Shown piece after piece: positions 1-6,836 of a stretch of 9,075 bases of DNA. How positions within the stretch are numbered: position 1 is the first letter of the stretch; each line of letters opens with the position of its first letter. The notes beneath the pieces were generated by a model. The model was not told the DNA's origin. It did not search any database and saw only the letters and a list, made by a program, of their open reading frames with translations. Both the position numbers and the translations under genes were made by a program. Origin of the DNA: Deltaproteobacteria bacterium (GTDB lineage: Bacteria > Myxococcota > Polyangia > Haliangiales > Haliangiaceae); NCBI GenBank assembly GCA_018262455.1, contig JAGSPR010000281.1, positions 1-9,075 on the forward strand. The letters run 5' to 3'.

Positions 1-385
1 CGACGACCGGCTGGCGTCCGAGCTGGTCCGCCGCCTCCCTGTACTTCTGATACTCGAGCAGGCGGCGAATCAGATCCGCGCGCGGGTCGAGCTCGGCCTC
101 GGTGAGACCGCCGCCCTCGGCGCCCTCTTCCTCCTCGAGCGGCTCCGGCGTCGGCAGCAGCTCGCGCGACTTGATGTGGCACAGCGTGGACGCCATCAGG
201 AGGTACTCACCGGCGACGTCGATATCGAGGCCCGCCATCGCATCGAGGTACTCGAGGTACTTCTCGGTCACGAACGAGATCGGGATGTCGAGGATCGACA
301 GCTCGTGCTTCTTCACCAGGTGAAGCAAGAGATCCAGCGGGCCCTCGAAGACGTCGAGAGCGACCTGATAACCGGCCTGATCCAT
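1..385 (-). CDS. scpA: Segregation and condensation protein A, 3' part cut by window edge
   Basis: The kleisin subunit of the bacterial SMC-ScpA-ScpB condensin, acting on the nucleoid in chromosome condensation and segregation. The first 128 residues are visible (family total about 250). The N-terminal kleisin signature is clear: [14 protein letters not shown] at about residues 13-26, then ILDIPI at 31-36, EKYLEYL at 41-47, and [15 protein letters not shown] at 65-79. An acidic linker (EEEEGAE, 84-90) and [17 protein letters not shown] (103-119) follow, as in other ScpA proteins. The ATG at 385 directly follows the TAA stop of the upstream M50 protease gene (zero-base spacing), with no obvious Shine-Dalgarno sequence, so translational coupling is likely. 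The C-terminal winged helix lies outside the window. scpB would be expected downstream, but this cannot be seen. The family assignment is secure. Confidence 0.95.
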   Translation of the reverse strand, partial: MDQAGYQVALDVFEGPLDLLLHLVKKHELSILDIPISFVTEKYLEYLDAMAGLDIDVAGEYLLMASTLCHIKSRELLPTPEPLEEEEGAEGGGLTEAELDPRADLIRRLLEYQKYREAADQLGRQPVV

Positions 386-1069
386 TTACGTGAACAGCGC
401 GTAGAACGCGTCGTAGACCTGTCTCGTACACCAACGAGCCGGAAGTTGGAACACTGCCTGGAGCTGCGGAACCATCATCATTCCGAGGATGACGAACGGC
501 GCGTAGCGCGCGTACTCCTCGAACTTGCTGCGATGGCGGTACGGCGTGAAGCTCTCGGCGACATGGCCACCGTCGAGCGGTGGTAGCGGTAGCAGGTTGA
601 AGAAGAACAGCGTGAAGTTGGTCACCGCCGCGAACACGAGCACCTTGTGCATGTCGCTGCCGGGCGCGAGCACGTGCTGCGAGCTCAGGATCACGTGGAC
701 GAGCGCGATGAGCGTCCCGAGCACCACATTCATGAACGGGCCCGCGATGGCGACCAGGATCTTGGCTGTCGCCATGTGGGTCCCGCGACGCACACGCGAG
801 GGCTGCCACTGCACCGGCTTGCCCCAGCCGAAGCCACCGATCACACCGCTCGACGCCGCATAGATGCCGCCGATGAGCGGCAAGAGCAGTGTCCCGATCG
901 GATCCGCGTGGGCGATCGGGTTCAGCGTCACCCGTCCCTGCCGGCGCGGCGTGTCGTCGCCGAGCTTGTCGGCCATGAACGCGTGCCCGAACTCGTGAAG
1001 CGCCACCGAGATCACGAGCGTGAACACGGAGATCAGCACCCAGCGGATCTGTTGTGGCGAGACGTCCAT
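386..1069 (-). CDS. Site-2 protease family (M50) membrane metalloprotease
   Basis: A 227-residue intramembrane zinc protease of MEROPS family M50. The zinc-binding HExxH motif is HEFGH at residues 25-29, inside the first membrane helix (about 8-32). The third ligand motif is [11 protein letters not shown] at 158-168, with Asp166 as the expected metal ligand. Further hydrophobic segments lie at about 55-77, 103-130, 143-161 and 188-205. No PDZ domain is present, so this is the short stand-alone type rather than RseP. The substrate is unknown. It is the first gene of a pair with scpA; this linkage of a short M50 protease to scpA is common in bacteria, but its meaning is not established. The ATG at 1069 has AGGT at 1083-1080, ten bases upstream. 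A promoter candidate lies in the divergent gap. Family call is firm; physiological role is open. Confidence 0.93.
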   Translation of the reverse strand: MDVSPQQIRWVLISVFTLVISVALHEFGHAFMADKLGDDTPRRQGRVTLNPIAHADPIGTLLLPLIGGIYAASSGVIGGFGWGKPVQWQPSRVRRGTHMATAKILVAIAGPFMNVVLGTLIALVHVILSSQHVLAPGSDMHKVLVFAAVTNFTLFFFNLLPLPPLDGGHVAESFTPYRHRSKFEEYARYAPFVILGMMMVPQLQAVFQLPARWCTRQVYDAFYALFT

Positions 1070-1080
1070 GCGCGGGGCGA

Positions 1081-1118
1081 CCTGTTCGTCGGACTATGGA
1101 CGGCCAGGGGCCTGTTCG
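1081..1118. repeat. Direct repeat of CCTGTTCG, 30 bases apart
   Basis: CCTGTTCG occurs at 1081-1088 and again at 1111-1118, a 30-base period or roughly three helical turns. One copy overlaps the candidate -35 of the M50-scpA promoter; the other overlaps its predicted transcription start and ribosome-binding region. This could be a pair of binding sites for a regulator on one DNA face, or chance. Confidence 0.25.
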
Positions 1119-1121
1119 CAA
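1093..1121 (-). promoter_or_regulatory. Candidate sigma70-type promoter for the M50 protease-scpA pair
   Basis: Read on the minus strand: TTGCGA (1121-1116) as -35, a 17-base spacer, and CATAGT (1098-1093) as -10. Each hexamer matches the consensus at 4 of 6 positions. The predicted transcript would start near 1086 and leave a leader of about 17 bases containing AGGT ten bases before the ATG at 1069. It was found by eye. In such GC-rich DNA this is moderate evidence only, but spacing, placement and leader all agree. Confidence 0.45.
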
Positions 1122-1127
1122 CCCCTG
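1105..1127. repeat. Short perfect inverted repeat over the M50-scpA promoter
   Basis: CAGGGG (1105-1110) and CCCCTG (1122-1127) are perfect 6-base inverted arms around 11 bases. The element covers the candidate -35 and part of the spacer of the minus-strand promoter, where an operator would sit. Six-base arms are expected by chance fairly often in GC-rich sequence, so function is a guess. Confidence 0.25.
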
Positions 1128-1187
1128 CGTGGGCCCGCCTGACCGGGGAAAACTTGCGCCGACGCGTACATCGCCGACGATGGAGGC

Positions 1188-2099
1188 ATGGCCCGCCGGC
1201 TCCGACTCGACGAAGCGGTCGACCTCTACGTCGACCACCTCAAGGTCGAGCGCGGGCTCGCCCGCAACACCCTCGAGGCCTACAGCCGGGACCTCACCCG
1301 GTTCGTCGCGTTCGCCACCGAGCGCGGCCGCGAGGACGTCGACGATGTCACCGCCGCCGACATCACCGACTTCTTGATCCTGCTCAGCGAGGAGGGCCTC
1401 GCCGCGCGCAGCCGCGCCCGCACCCTCGTCGCGGTCCGCGGTCTGTGCAAGCACCTCGTCGGCGAGCGCTGGCTCGAGGCCGACCCTGCCAGCTTGATCG
1501 ACAGCCCGCGCAGCGCGAAGCGACTCCCGAGCGTGCTCGGCGAGGCGGGCGTGGTGCAGCTGATCCTGCAGCCAGCGGACACGCCCCGCGGCCGGCGTGA
1601 TGCTGCGATGATCGAGCTCGCCTACGCCTCGGGCCTGCGCGTCTCCGAGCTCGTCACCCTGCCCCTCGCCGACGTCAACCTCAACGCGGGCTTCGTCCGG
1701 GTCACCGGCAAGGGCAACAAGACCCGGCTCGTCCCGCTCGGGGCCGCGGCGCGCGAGCGCATCGAGCGCTACCTCGCCGAGGATCGGCCGGGCTTCCTGC
1801 GAGATCCTGCCGAGCGCGCGCTGTTCCTCACCGATCGCGGGCGGCCGATGACCCGCCAGGGGTTCTGGAAGGCGCTGCGCGGTCATGCCCGACGAGCGGG
1901 CGTCCGGCTGCCCGGCGGAGAGGTCTCGCCCCACAAGCTCCGGCACTCGTTCGCGACCCACCTGCTCGAGCGTGGCGCCGATCTTCGTGCGGTGCAGGCG
2001 ATGCTCGGTCACGCCGACATCTCGACGACCGAGATCTACACGCAGGTGAGTCAGGCCCGCATGATCGAGCAGGCCCGCAAGCACCCGCGGGCTCGCTGA
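1188..2099 (+). CDS. xerD: Tyrosine recombinase XerD
   Basis: Site-specific recombinase that with XerC resolves chromosome dimers at dif near the terminus. At 303 residues it is close to E. coli XerD (298). The N-terminal SAM-like core-binding domain spans about 5-95 ([16 protein letters not shown] at 21-36). The catalytic domain spans about 112-295. All six active-site residues are present with XerD-like spacing: Arg151 (ASGLRVSEL), Lys175 (GKGNKTR), His249 and Arg252 ([12 protein letters not shown]), His275 ([15 protein letters not shown]) and the nucleophile Tyr284. The ATG at 1188 is the only usable start, because an in-frame TGA lies at 1140-1142 with no other start codon between. The only Shine-Dalgarno-like sequence, GGAGG at 1182-1186, is one base from that ATG, too close for normal use. 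It lies divergent from M50-scpA, a setting that fits a chromosome-segregation role. XerC is the alternative, but length and sequence favour XerD. Confidence 0.93.
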   Translation: MARRLRLDEAVDLYVDHLKVERGLARNTLEAYSRDLTRFVAFATERGREDVDDVTAADITDFLILLSEEGLAARSRARTLVAVRGLCKHLVGERWLEADPASLIDSPRSAKRLPSVLGEAGVVQLILQPADTPRGRRDAAMIELAYASGLRVSELVTLPLADVNLNAGFVRVTGKGNKTRLVPLGAAARERIERYLAEDRPGFLRDPAERALFLTDRGRPMTRQGFWKALRGHARRAGVRLPGGEVSPHKLRHSFATHLLERGADLRAVQAMLGHADISTTEIYTQVSQARMIEQARKHPRAR

Positions 2100-2105
2100 C
2101 CCAGG

Positions 2106-2114
2106 TGGTACAGT
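2106..2114 (+). promoter_or_regulatory. Candidate extended -10 promoter for the S16 lipoprotein gene
   Basis: TGG TACAGT fits an extended -10 (TGn followed by TAnnnT). A start seven bases after the hexamer falls at 2121-2122, on the ATG at 2122, giving a leaderless or one-base-leader mRNA. No -35 match is seen. The alternative reading is that AGGTGG at 2103-2108 is a Shine-Dalgarno sequence for the GTG at 2113, with readthrough from xerD. Confidence 0.35.
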
Positions 2115-2121
2115 GGGCAAC

Positions 2122-4206
2122 ATGGGGAAGATGCACCGGGCGCTCGCCCTGGTCGCGATCGCGCTCGGCTGTGGGGGTCCGAACACCGCCACGAACACCG
2201 GCGCCGGCAGCCAGCCGAACGCGCAGAAGCACTACCAGCCGCTCACGATCAAGCAGGACGCCAAGCTCCCCAACCAGGCGGTCATCCTCGGGACCGATGA
2301 CAAGAACGGCTCGACCGTGGTGCCGCTGCCGGCGCTCCCGACCAAGGGCACGGTCGACGCGATGTTCGTACGGATGGGCGGAGGCCAACCGGCGTCCGGG
2401 GGCTCGTCTCCGGTCAAGCTCAGCACCGGTCCCAACCCCGACGGGACGGTGCAGGTGGGCATCTACGAGGAGCTGTCCGGCGGTGCCGGTCCGCAGTGGC
2501 GCGCGGGGGTCTGGGTGTCGGCATTCGTGGCGGCGAACACGCTCGGCAAGGACCTCACCGACTTCACGTTCAGCGCATCGTCGGGCGGGTACATCGATGG
2601 CGCGAGCGCGTCCGGCCTGATGGCCGGCGGGTTCCTCGCGACCCTGACCGGCGACAAGATCGATCCGACCGTGACGATGACCGGCATCATCAACCCCGAT
2701 GGCACGATCGGCCCGGTCGGTGGCATCCCCGAGAAGTTCAAAGGCTCGATCGACAAGGGCAAGAAGCGCCTCGGCTATCCGATCGGCATGCGGTGGACGA
2801 AGTCCGCGGCGACCGGAAAGCTCGTCGATCTGGTCCAGCTCGCGAAGGACAACGGCGCGGAGGCGATCGAGATCTCGAGCGTGTACGACGCCTACAAGCT
2901 GCTCACCGGCAAGCAGCTCCCCGAGCCGGTCCCGGTCGCGGCCGCCGAGATGGCGCTCGACGACGACACGAACAAATCGATCGATCTCAAGTACAAGGTC
3001 TGGCAGGCGCGGCTCGCCAGGCAGTGGGACCAGCTGCTGCAACTCCAGCAGGCCGGGCGGCTACCAGCGACGTTGACGACGATCGCGACCTACGCGCAGG
3101 GCCGCGCCGAGCAAGCCGAGCGGCTTCACAAGCAGGGGCTCCTCGCCGCGGCCTACGCCAAGATGCTCGAGGCCTGGGTCTACGCCGCGAGCGCGACCGA
3201 CACCTACGACGTGCTCGCGAAGGTCCAGGCCGGCGACGCGGCCGGCGCGATGGCCGCGATCGGTCGGCTCGACCAGCTCGATCAGGCAACCGTCGAGGTG
3301 TTCAAGAAGATCGGCGCGATCAAGCCGAGCACGATGGGCGGTCACCTCGTGATGATGGGGGCGTACCAGGCCGCCCTGCGGGGCTGGGGCTTCAAGATGT
3401 TCGCCGCCGACGCGGTAGGCAGCACGAAGCGCTTCCTGGCCGAGCTCGCCACGCACGAGGCGTCCGAGCTGAGCTCGCCCGAGGTCGCGGAACGGGTCGT
3501 CGCGAATGTCGCCCCGACCGTGCTGCTGATCGGTCGCACCGTCGCAGAGACCGCGCTCGCCGCCGATCGCATCGAGTTCGAGAGCGAGAAGAGCGTGCGC
3601 TACATGTGCTCGATCCCGAACGTGAAGCGGATGTCGACCTCGTACCAGTCAGCCTCGGCAGCCGGCATCACCTACTTCGACACCCTGCTCGTCCAGCAGC
3701 TCGCCGAGAGCGCCGGGATTCCGTTCGAGGCCGCGCGCAGCCGGATCGCGATGCGCGAGCCGAACTACCTCGTCGCGTTCGTGCTGTCGCGGATGGCGAC
3801 CTCGACCGAAGGTCTCCCGGCGCAGCTCAAGCAGCAATGGGGCGAGAGCTCGCTGCAATGGAACCTGATGACGCTGGCCGCGAACGAGCTCGCGTACAGC
3901 AAGAGCGCGGAGCTGGTCACCAAGTACTACTCGCTCGGCGTCCGCGCCGACGGTGGCGGCCGGGTGAGCCAGGTCGACCACGAGAAGGCGTTCATCACGA
4001 TGCTCGCCAGCGCCGAGCGTACGGCGCGCGCCAGTGCACGAGCGGCCCGCATCGCGACCGGCTCGATCCCTGTCCAGGCCAAGCTCGCGTATCAGCTCGC
4101 GCTCGTCCAGCGCGAGGGCGATACCTCCGACAAGATCGAGGCGCTCGCCGGGTTCTGGACCTCGACCTCGTTCTCGCAGACCGCCGTCATGCTCGCGCGC
4201 AACTGA
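2122..4206 (+). CDS. Lipoprotein with ATPase-less Lon-type (S16) serine protease domain
   Basis: A 694-residue predicted lipoprotein. The N terminus has a basic start, a hydrophobic stretch ([10 protein letters not shown]) and a lipobox-like IALGC with Cys17, so it is likely anchored to a membrane outside the cytoplasm. Residues about 110-225 resemble the Lon proteolytic domain: [13 protein letters not shown] holds the catalytic Ser162 (GASAS, as in archaeal LonB GDSAS), and [19 protein letters not shown] ends in Lys205. The Ser-Lys distance is 43 residues, identical to Ser679-Lys722 of E. coli Lon. No Walker A or B motif or AAA+ module is present. The [20 protein letters not shown] block recalls secreted archaeal S16 proteins (COG1750, from memory). 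Residues about 275-694 are alanine-rich and mostly helical, possibly a TPR-like scaffold, with no domain I recognise. Three in-frame starts compete: GTG 2113, ATG 2122 and ATG 2131. I chose 2122 because of the -10 element just upstream. Substrate unknown. Confidence 0.9.
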   Translation: MGKMHRALALVAIALGCGGPNTATNTGAGSQPNAQKHYQPLTIKQDAKLPNQAVILGTDDKNGSTVVPLPALPTKGTVDAMFVRMGGGQPASGGSSPVKLSTGPNPDGTVQVGIYEELSGGAGPQWRAGVWVSAFVAANTLGKDLTDFTFSASSGGYIDGASASGLMAGGFLATLTGDKIDPTVTMTGIINPDGTIGPVGGIPEKFKGSIDKGKKRLGYPIGMRWTKSAATGKLVDLVQLAKDNGAEAIEISSVYDAYKLLTGKQLPEPVPVAAAEMALDDDTNKSIDLKYKVWQARLARQWDQLLQLQQAGRLPATLTTIATYAQGRAEQAERLHKQGLLAAAYAKMLEAWVYAASATDTYDVLAKVQAGDAAGAMAAIGRLDQLDQATVEVFKKIGAIKPSTMGGHLVMMGAYQAALRGWGFKMFAADAVGSTKRFLAELATHEASELSSPEVAERVVANVAPTVLLIGRTVAETALAADRIEFESEKSVRYMCSIPNVKRMSTSYQSASAAGITYFDTLLVQQLAESAGIPFEAARSRIAMREPNYLVAFVLSRMATSTEGLPAQLKQQWGESSLQWNLMTLAANELAYSKSAELVTKYYSLGVRADGGGRVSQVDHEKAFITMLASAERTARASARAARIATGSIPVQAKLAYQLALVQREGDTSDKIEALAGFWTSTSFSQTAVMLARN

Positions 4207-4207
4207 G

Positions 4208-5143
4208 CTACTCGACGACCGGGTGGCGCATGATCTGGTGATCGCGGATCGAGGTCTGGATCAGCCGCTTGCCAGCCTTGCGAAGAAACCCCGCGAACAC
4301 GGAGTTGGCCTTCGCGCCGAACTTGCCGCCGGCCTTGGCCTCGAAGGTGAGCCGGACGCGGTCGCACTGCGGCGATCCAGACAGCCAGCTGGACAGCTCG
4401 TCGATCGTGAGCGGCGTGCCCTCGGGGACGATCGGCTCCATCACGAGGCCAGGACCGAGGTCGTCGAGCACGATCAGCACGTCCCCGCGGCACGCGTCGA
4501 TGAGCGCGTGGCCGCGTCGCCGGATCAGCGCGCCACACGCGAAGGTGAGCTCGACCATCCGGCGATCCCGGATCTTGGACTCGATCGCGCGCTGCGCCTC
4601 CCGCGCGGGAAGGCTGCAATAAGCCTTGCCGGCGCGCGGCCCGCCGATCACCGTGTCGCCGGTCGAGAACGTCACCCCCCACGGTCGATCGATGTGGGCG
4701 TTGTTCAGCGGGCAGAACACGTAGGCCACGGCCCTCACGGCCGGCAACGACCCGGCCACCGGCGTGGTGAACTGCCAGGTCGCCCGGGTGCCCGGCTGGC
4801 CCCCGACGTTGGCGCCGATCACGGGGGGCGCGACCAGCCTCGCGCCCTGCTTGCTGGCCAGGTCCCAGATGATCTCGACCGCACACGTGTTCGCATCGAG
4901 GCCCGGCGCCGCGACCAGCACCACGGCACCGGTCAGGACCCGGTCATCGAACGCCTGCAGCGTGAGGCCGACCGACGTGTGGTTGATCCAGGGAGGCGGC
5001 GGCCGCTCGAGCGAGCTGCGCGCCGGCGGGACCGCGAAGGCCTGCCATGCGGGAACCGGCGCGAGCGACGGATCGGGCGCTGGATCGGCGGTCGCTCCCG
5101 CCGTGATGGTGAGGGCGGACAGGACGGAGATGCGGCGCAGCAC
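4208..5143 (-). CDS. Secreted protein of unknown function with six cysteines
   Basis: A 311-residue protein I do not recognise. Residues 1-19 form a classic signal peptide: LRR, then the hydrophobic ISVLSALTITAGA, with an AxA-type cleavage site ATA before Asp20. There is no lipobox, so the mature protein is probably periplasmic or exported. A proline-rich segment (about 21-52) precedes a region rich in predicted beta strands (57-170), and a mixed region to the end that finishes basic (FLRKAGKRLIQ, 286-296). Six cysteines (87, 144, 176, 203, 218, 260) could make three disulfides. The start is GTG at 5143; an in-frame TAG 15 bases upstream means no earlier start is possible. The TAG stop is separated by one base from the convergent S16 lipoprotein stop. 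It is divergent from the ExoD-like gene, with matching promoter-like elements. Confidence 0.82.
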   Translation of the reverse strand: MLRRISVLSALTITAGATADPAPDPSLAPVPAWQAFAVPPARSSLERPPPPWINHTSVGLTLQAFDDRVLTGAVVLVAAPGLDANTCAVEIIWDLASKQGARLVAPPVIGANVGGQPGTRATWQFTTPVAGSLPAVRAVAYVFCPLNNAHIDRPWGVTFSTGDTVIGGPRAGKAYCSLPAREAQRAIESKIRDRRMVELTFACGALIRRRGHALIDACRGDVLIVLDDLGPGLVMEPIVPEGTPLTIDELSSWLSGSPQCDRVRLTFEAKAGGKFGAKANSVFAGFLRKAGKRLIQTSIRDHQIMRHPVVE

Positions 5144-5152
5144 GCCCCCCGA

Positions 5153-5161
5153 ACGCTAGCA
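5153..5161 (-). promoter_or_regulatory. Candidate extended -10 promoter for the secreted six-cysteine protein gene
   Basis: On the minus strand TGC TAGCGT matches an extended -10 of the form TGn-TAnnnT. Transcription seven bases on would start near 5146, three bases before the GTG at 5143. The run of six G at 5150-5145 lies next to the start codon and would be largely upstream of, or at, the RNA end. The 11-base block GGTGCTAGCGT recurs facing the other way at 5201-5211 with one mismatch. Confidence 0.42.
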
Positions 5162-5202
5162 CCTCGAGTCGGGCGAGGCCGTGGTTTCGGCGGTGGCGCT
5201 GG

Positions 5203-5211
5203 TGCTAGGGT
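5203..5211 (+). promoter_or_regulatory. Candidate extended -10 promoter for the ExoD-family gene
   Basis: TGC TAGGGT is an extended -10 candidate. Counting the last T as -7 puts +1 exactly on the G of the GTG start at 5218, predicting a leaderless mRNA. AGGG at 5207-5210 could alternatively be a weak Shine-Dalgarno sequence seven bases from the GTG. No convincing -35 was found 16-18 bases upstream. Confidence 0.42.
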
Positions 5212-5217
5212 GCAGCG

Positions 5218-5901
5218 GTGGATGCCGAGAAGGCGCGCGAGACGATCGCGGCCGAGGCCCCTCGGCGGCTTCGGCTCGACGAGCTGCTGCGCGAGCTCGG
5301 CGCGAACGACGGCCCGAACGACGGCCCGAACGACGGCACCGCGTCCCCCAAGCCGCGCCGCGAGGACCTGACGGTCGGCGAGCTCCTCGACCTCGCCGCC
5401 GAGGGTGGGTTCGGGTTCCTGATCGGCGTGCTGGCGCTGATCGCGATCCCGTTCTTCGGGCTGTCGACGCCGTTCGGGCTCGCCATCGCGCTGATCGGCT
5501 CGCAGCTGCTGCTCGGACGCAGTCAGCCGTGGTTACCCCAGCGCGCGCGCCGGCGTGCGCTGTCGATGACGATGCTCGATCGCGTGTTGAAGCTGCTCGC
5601 CCGGCGCACGAAGTGGCTCGCGAGAGCGACGCGCCGGCGCTGGGAGGTCTGGATCAGGCCACGCCTGATCGGCTTCGGGATCGTCGTGCTCGCGCTCGGG
5701 CTGGCGCTCCCGCTGCCGATTCCCGGGTCGAACCTCATCTTCCTCGTCCCGCTCTTCATCTACTCGATCGGCGTGCTCGAGCGCGACGGGCTGTGGATCG
5801 CGGTCGGCCACGTGTGCGTCGTGATCGACGTCGCGCTGCTGTTCGCGTTCGGAACGACGTTGGTGAAGGTGCTCGCGAGGCTGTGGGCCTGGGTCGCGTG
5901 A
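5218..5901 (+). CDS. ExoD-family (exopolysaccharide synthesis) membrane protein
   Basis: A 227-residue inner-membrane protein of the ExoD family, named after a Rhizobium gene affecting exopolysaccharide production; the biochemical role of the family is unknown. Family features visible: LTVGELLDLAAEGGFGFLIG at 51-70, PFFGLSTPFGLAIALIGSQL at 78-97 followed by GRSQPWLP (100-107), a basic cytoplasmic stretch (108-149, rich in Arg), PLPIPGSNLIFLVPLFIYSI at 165-184, and GVLERDGL at 185-192. About five membrane segments are seen: 64-79, 84-99, 150-168, 171-187 and 193-213. The cytosolic N terminus has a (NDGP)3-like repeat at 30-41, encoded by a 12-bp tandem repeat. The start is GTG at 5218. It ends 13 bases from the convergent M17 N-domain gene. 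No glycosyltransferase or polysaccharide genes lie nearby, so a role in polysaccharide synthesis rests on the family name alone. Confidence 0.88.
   Translation: MDAEKARETIAAEAPRRLRLDELLRELGANDGPNDGPNDGTASPKPRREDLTVGELLDLAAEGGFGFLIGVLALIAIPFFGLSTPFGLAIALIGSQLLLGRSQPWLPQRARRRALSMTMLDRVLKLLARRTKWLARATRRRWEVWIRPRLIGFGIVVLALGLALPLPIPGSNLIFLVPLFIYSIGVLERDGLWIAVGHVCVVIDVALLFAFGTTLVKVLARLWAWVA
5303..5337 (+). repeat. 12-bp tandem repeat, three copies, inside the ExoD-family gene
   Basis: CGAACGACGGCC occurs at 5303-5314 and 5315-5326, followed by an 11-base third copy at 5327-5337. The period is a multiple of three, so copy changes keep the frame and add or remove Asn-Asp-Gly-Pro units. It lies in the N-terminal cytosolic linker, before the conserved ExoD region, where length variation should be tolerated. 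Confidence 0.9.
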
Positions 5902-5914
5902 GCTCGATCCTGGG

Positions 5915-6409
5915 TCAGCGCTGGCTGCGCAGCACCTCGGCGATGTCTTTTTGCCCCGCCGGATCCTCGAGCAGCGTGACCGGACGATCGCCCAGCAGCT
6001 GATCCTCGAGCATGATCTCGATCGCGCGCCGCGCGCCGATCAGGCCCGACGCTCGTCCGGGCAGCTGGAACGCCCAGTCGGTGATGTTTGCCTGGGACAC
6101 CACGCCGAGGATCCACGTGAGGTCCTTGCGGAACCGCTCGTCGCTGTAGCCCTTGGCGTCCCCGAGGCCGAACCACAGGATGCGAGCGAACGGGAGGCGG
6201 CGCCCCGGCGGCAGCAGCAGCGTCTCGCCCGCATCTCCGCTGGCGCGGTTCGTCTTGATCAGCCGCGACAGCCGGCCGCACATCCGCCAATCGGCGAGCC
6301 CCGCCGCGCCGCGCAGCGGGCGATCGTCCTTGAAGACCGGGAGGACGAGACAGTCGCGTTTGGTCTCTTCCCAACGCGCCAGATCCAGCGGCAAGACCGA
6401 GAGGGCCAT
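5915..6409 (-). CDS. Free-standing M17 aminopeptidase N-terminal (macro-like) domain protein
   Basis: A 164-residue protein resembling only the N-terminal domain of leucyl aminopeptidases (Peptidase_M17_N type). Matching stretches are KRDCLVLPVFKDDRPLRGAA at 17-36 (an early beta strand and loop), a long helix LADWRMCGRLSRLIK at 38-52, GDAGETLLLPPGR at 58-70, ARILWFGLGD at 75-84 with the typical strand and GLG turn, and a helix at 123-136 (IGARRAIEIMLED). The catalytic M17 C-domain, with its two-metal site and NTDAEGR motif, is absent: the stop at 5917-5915 is followed at once by the convergent ExoD-family gene. A peptidase activity is therefore not expected; ligand binding or partnership is possible. 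It overlaps the nusB stop as TGATG, with GAGG four bases before the ATG, so it is translationally coupled to the rib-nusB operon. The family match is by eye and moderately secure. Confidence 0.75.
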   Translation of the reverse strand: MALSVLPLDLARWEETKRDCLVLPVFKDDRPLRGAAGLADWRMCGRLSRLIKTNRASGDAGETLLLPPGRRLPFARILWFGLGDAKGYSDERFRKDLTWILGVVSQANITDWAFQLPGRASGLIGARRAIEIMLEDQLLGDRPVTLLEDPAGQKDIAEVLRSQR

Positions 6410-6836
6410 CAGTCCTCGGGCTGCCGGCCTGCCGCGCCCGCGATCCGGTCGAGCACGCCGTTCACGAACGCCGACGACTCGGCCGTGCCGAACCGCTTCG
6501 CGAGCTCGACCGCCTCGTTGATCACGACCTTGACGGGGACGTCGCGAAACGCGAGCAGCTCGCACGCGCCGAGCCGGAGGATGTTGCGGTCGACCCGCGA
6601 CATCCGATCGATCCGCCAGTTCTTCGACGCCGAGGCGATCAGCTCGTCGACCTCGGTCGCGCGCTCCGTAGCCGCCGCCACCAGCTCGCGCGCGAACAGC
6701 TGCGCCTGCGGATCGATGTCCAGCTCGAAGGCGTCGGCCCAGCTGACCGCGGCACCGGTGACATCGTTGGCAGGATCGCCATCGCGTGCGTAGAGCAGTT
6801 GCAGGGCGTACGCGCGCCCGCTGCGCCGACTCGAGC

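Noticed and set aside
1081..1127. Possible LexA (SOS) box, since GTTCG and GAACA-like words occur in the divergent gap.
   Set aside because: The words are direct repeats, not the inverted GAAC...GTTC pair with the proper spacing, so no SOS box can be supported.
207..2198. A 663-codon open frame on the minus strand, antisense to xerD and out of frame with the M50 protease and scpA genes.
   Set aside because: Composition is typical of a shadow frame in GC-rich DNA (Arg/Gly/Ala/Asp/His-rich, no recognisable domain), and the region is fully explained by scpA, the M50 protease and xerD.
2496..4241. A 581-codon plus-strand frame inside the S16 lipoprotein gene.
   Set aside because: Arg-rich low-complexity translation in the wrong frame; the lipoprotein frame shows the Ser-Lys protease motifs and a signal sequence.
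4034..5371. A 445-codon plus-strand frame antisense to the secreted protein gene.
   Set aside because: Arg-rich shadow translation that would overlap three better-supported genes; the minus-strand frame has a signal peptide and normal composition.
5899..5932. Terminator between the ExoD-family gene and the convergent M17 N-domain gene (GCTGCGCAGC palindrome).
   Set aside because: The palindrome lies within the coding end of the M17 N-domain gene, has no loop of normal size and no T run.
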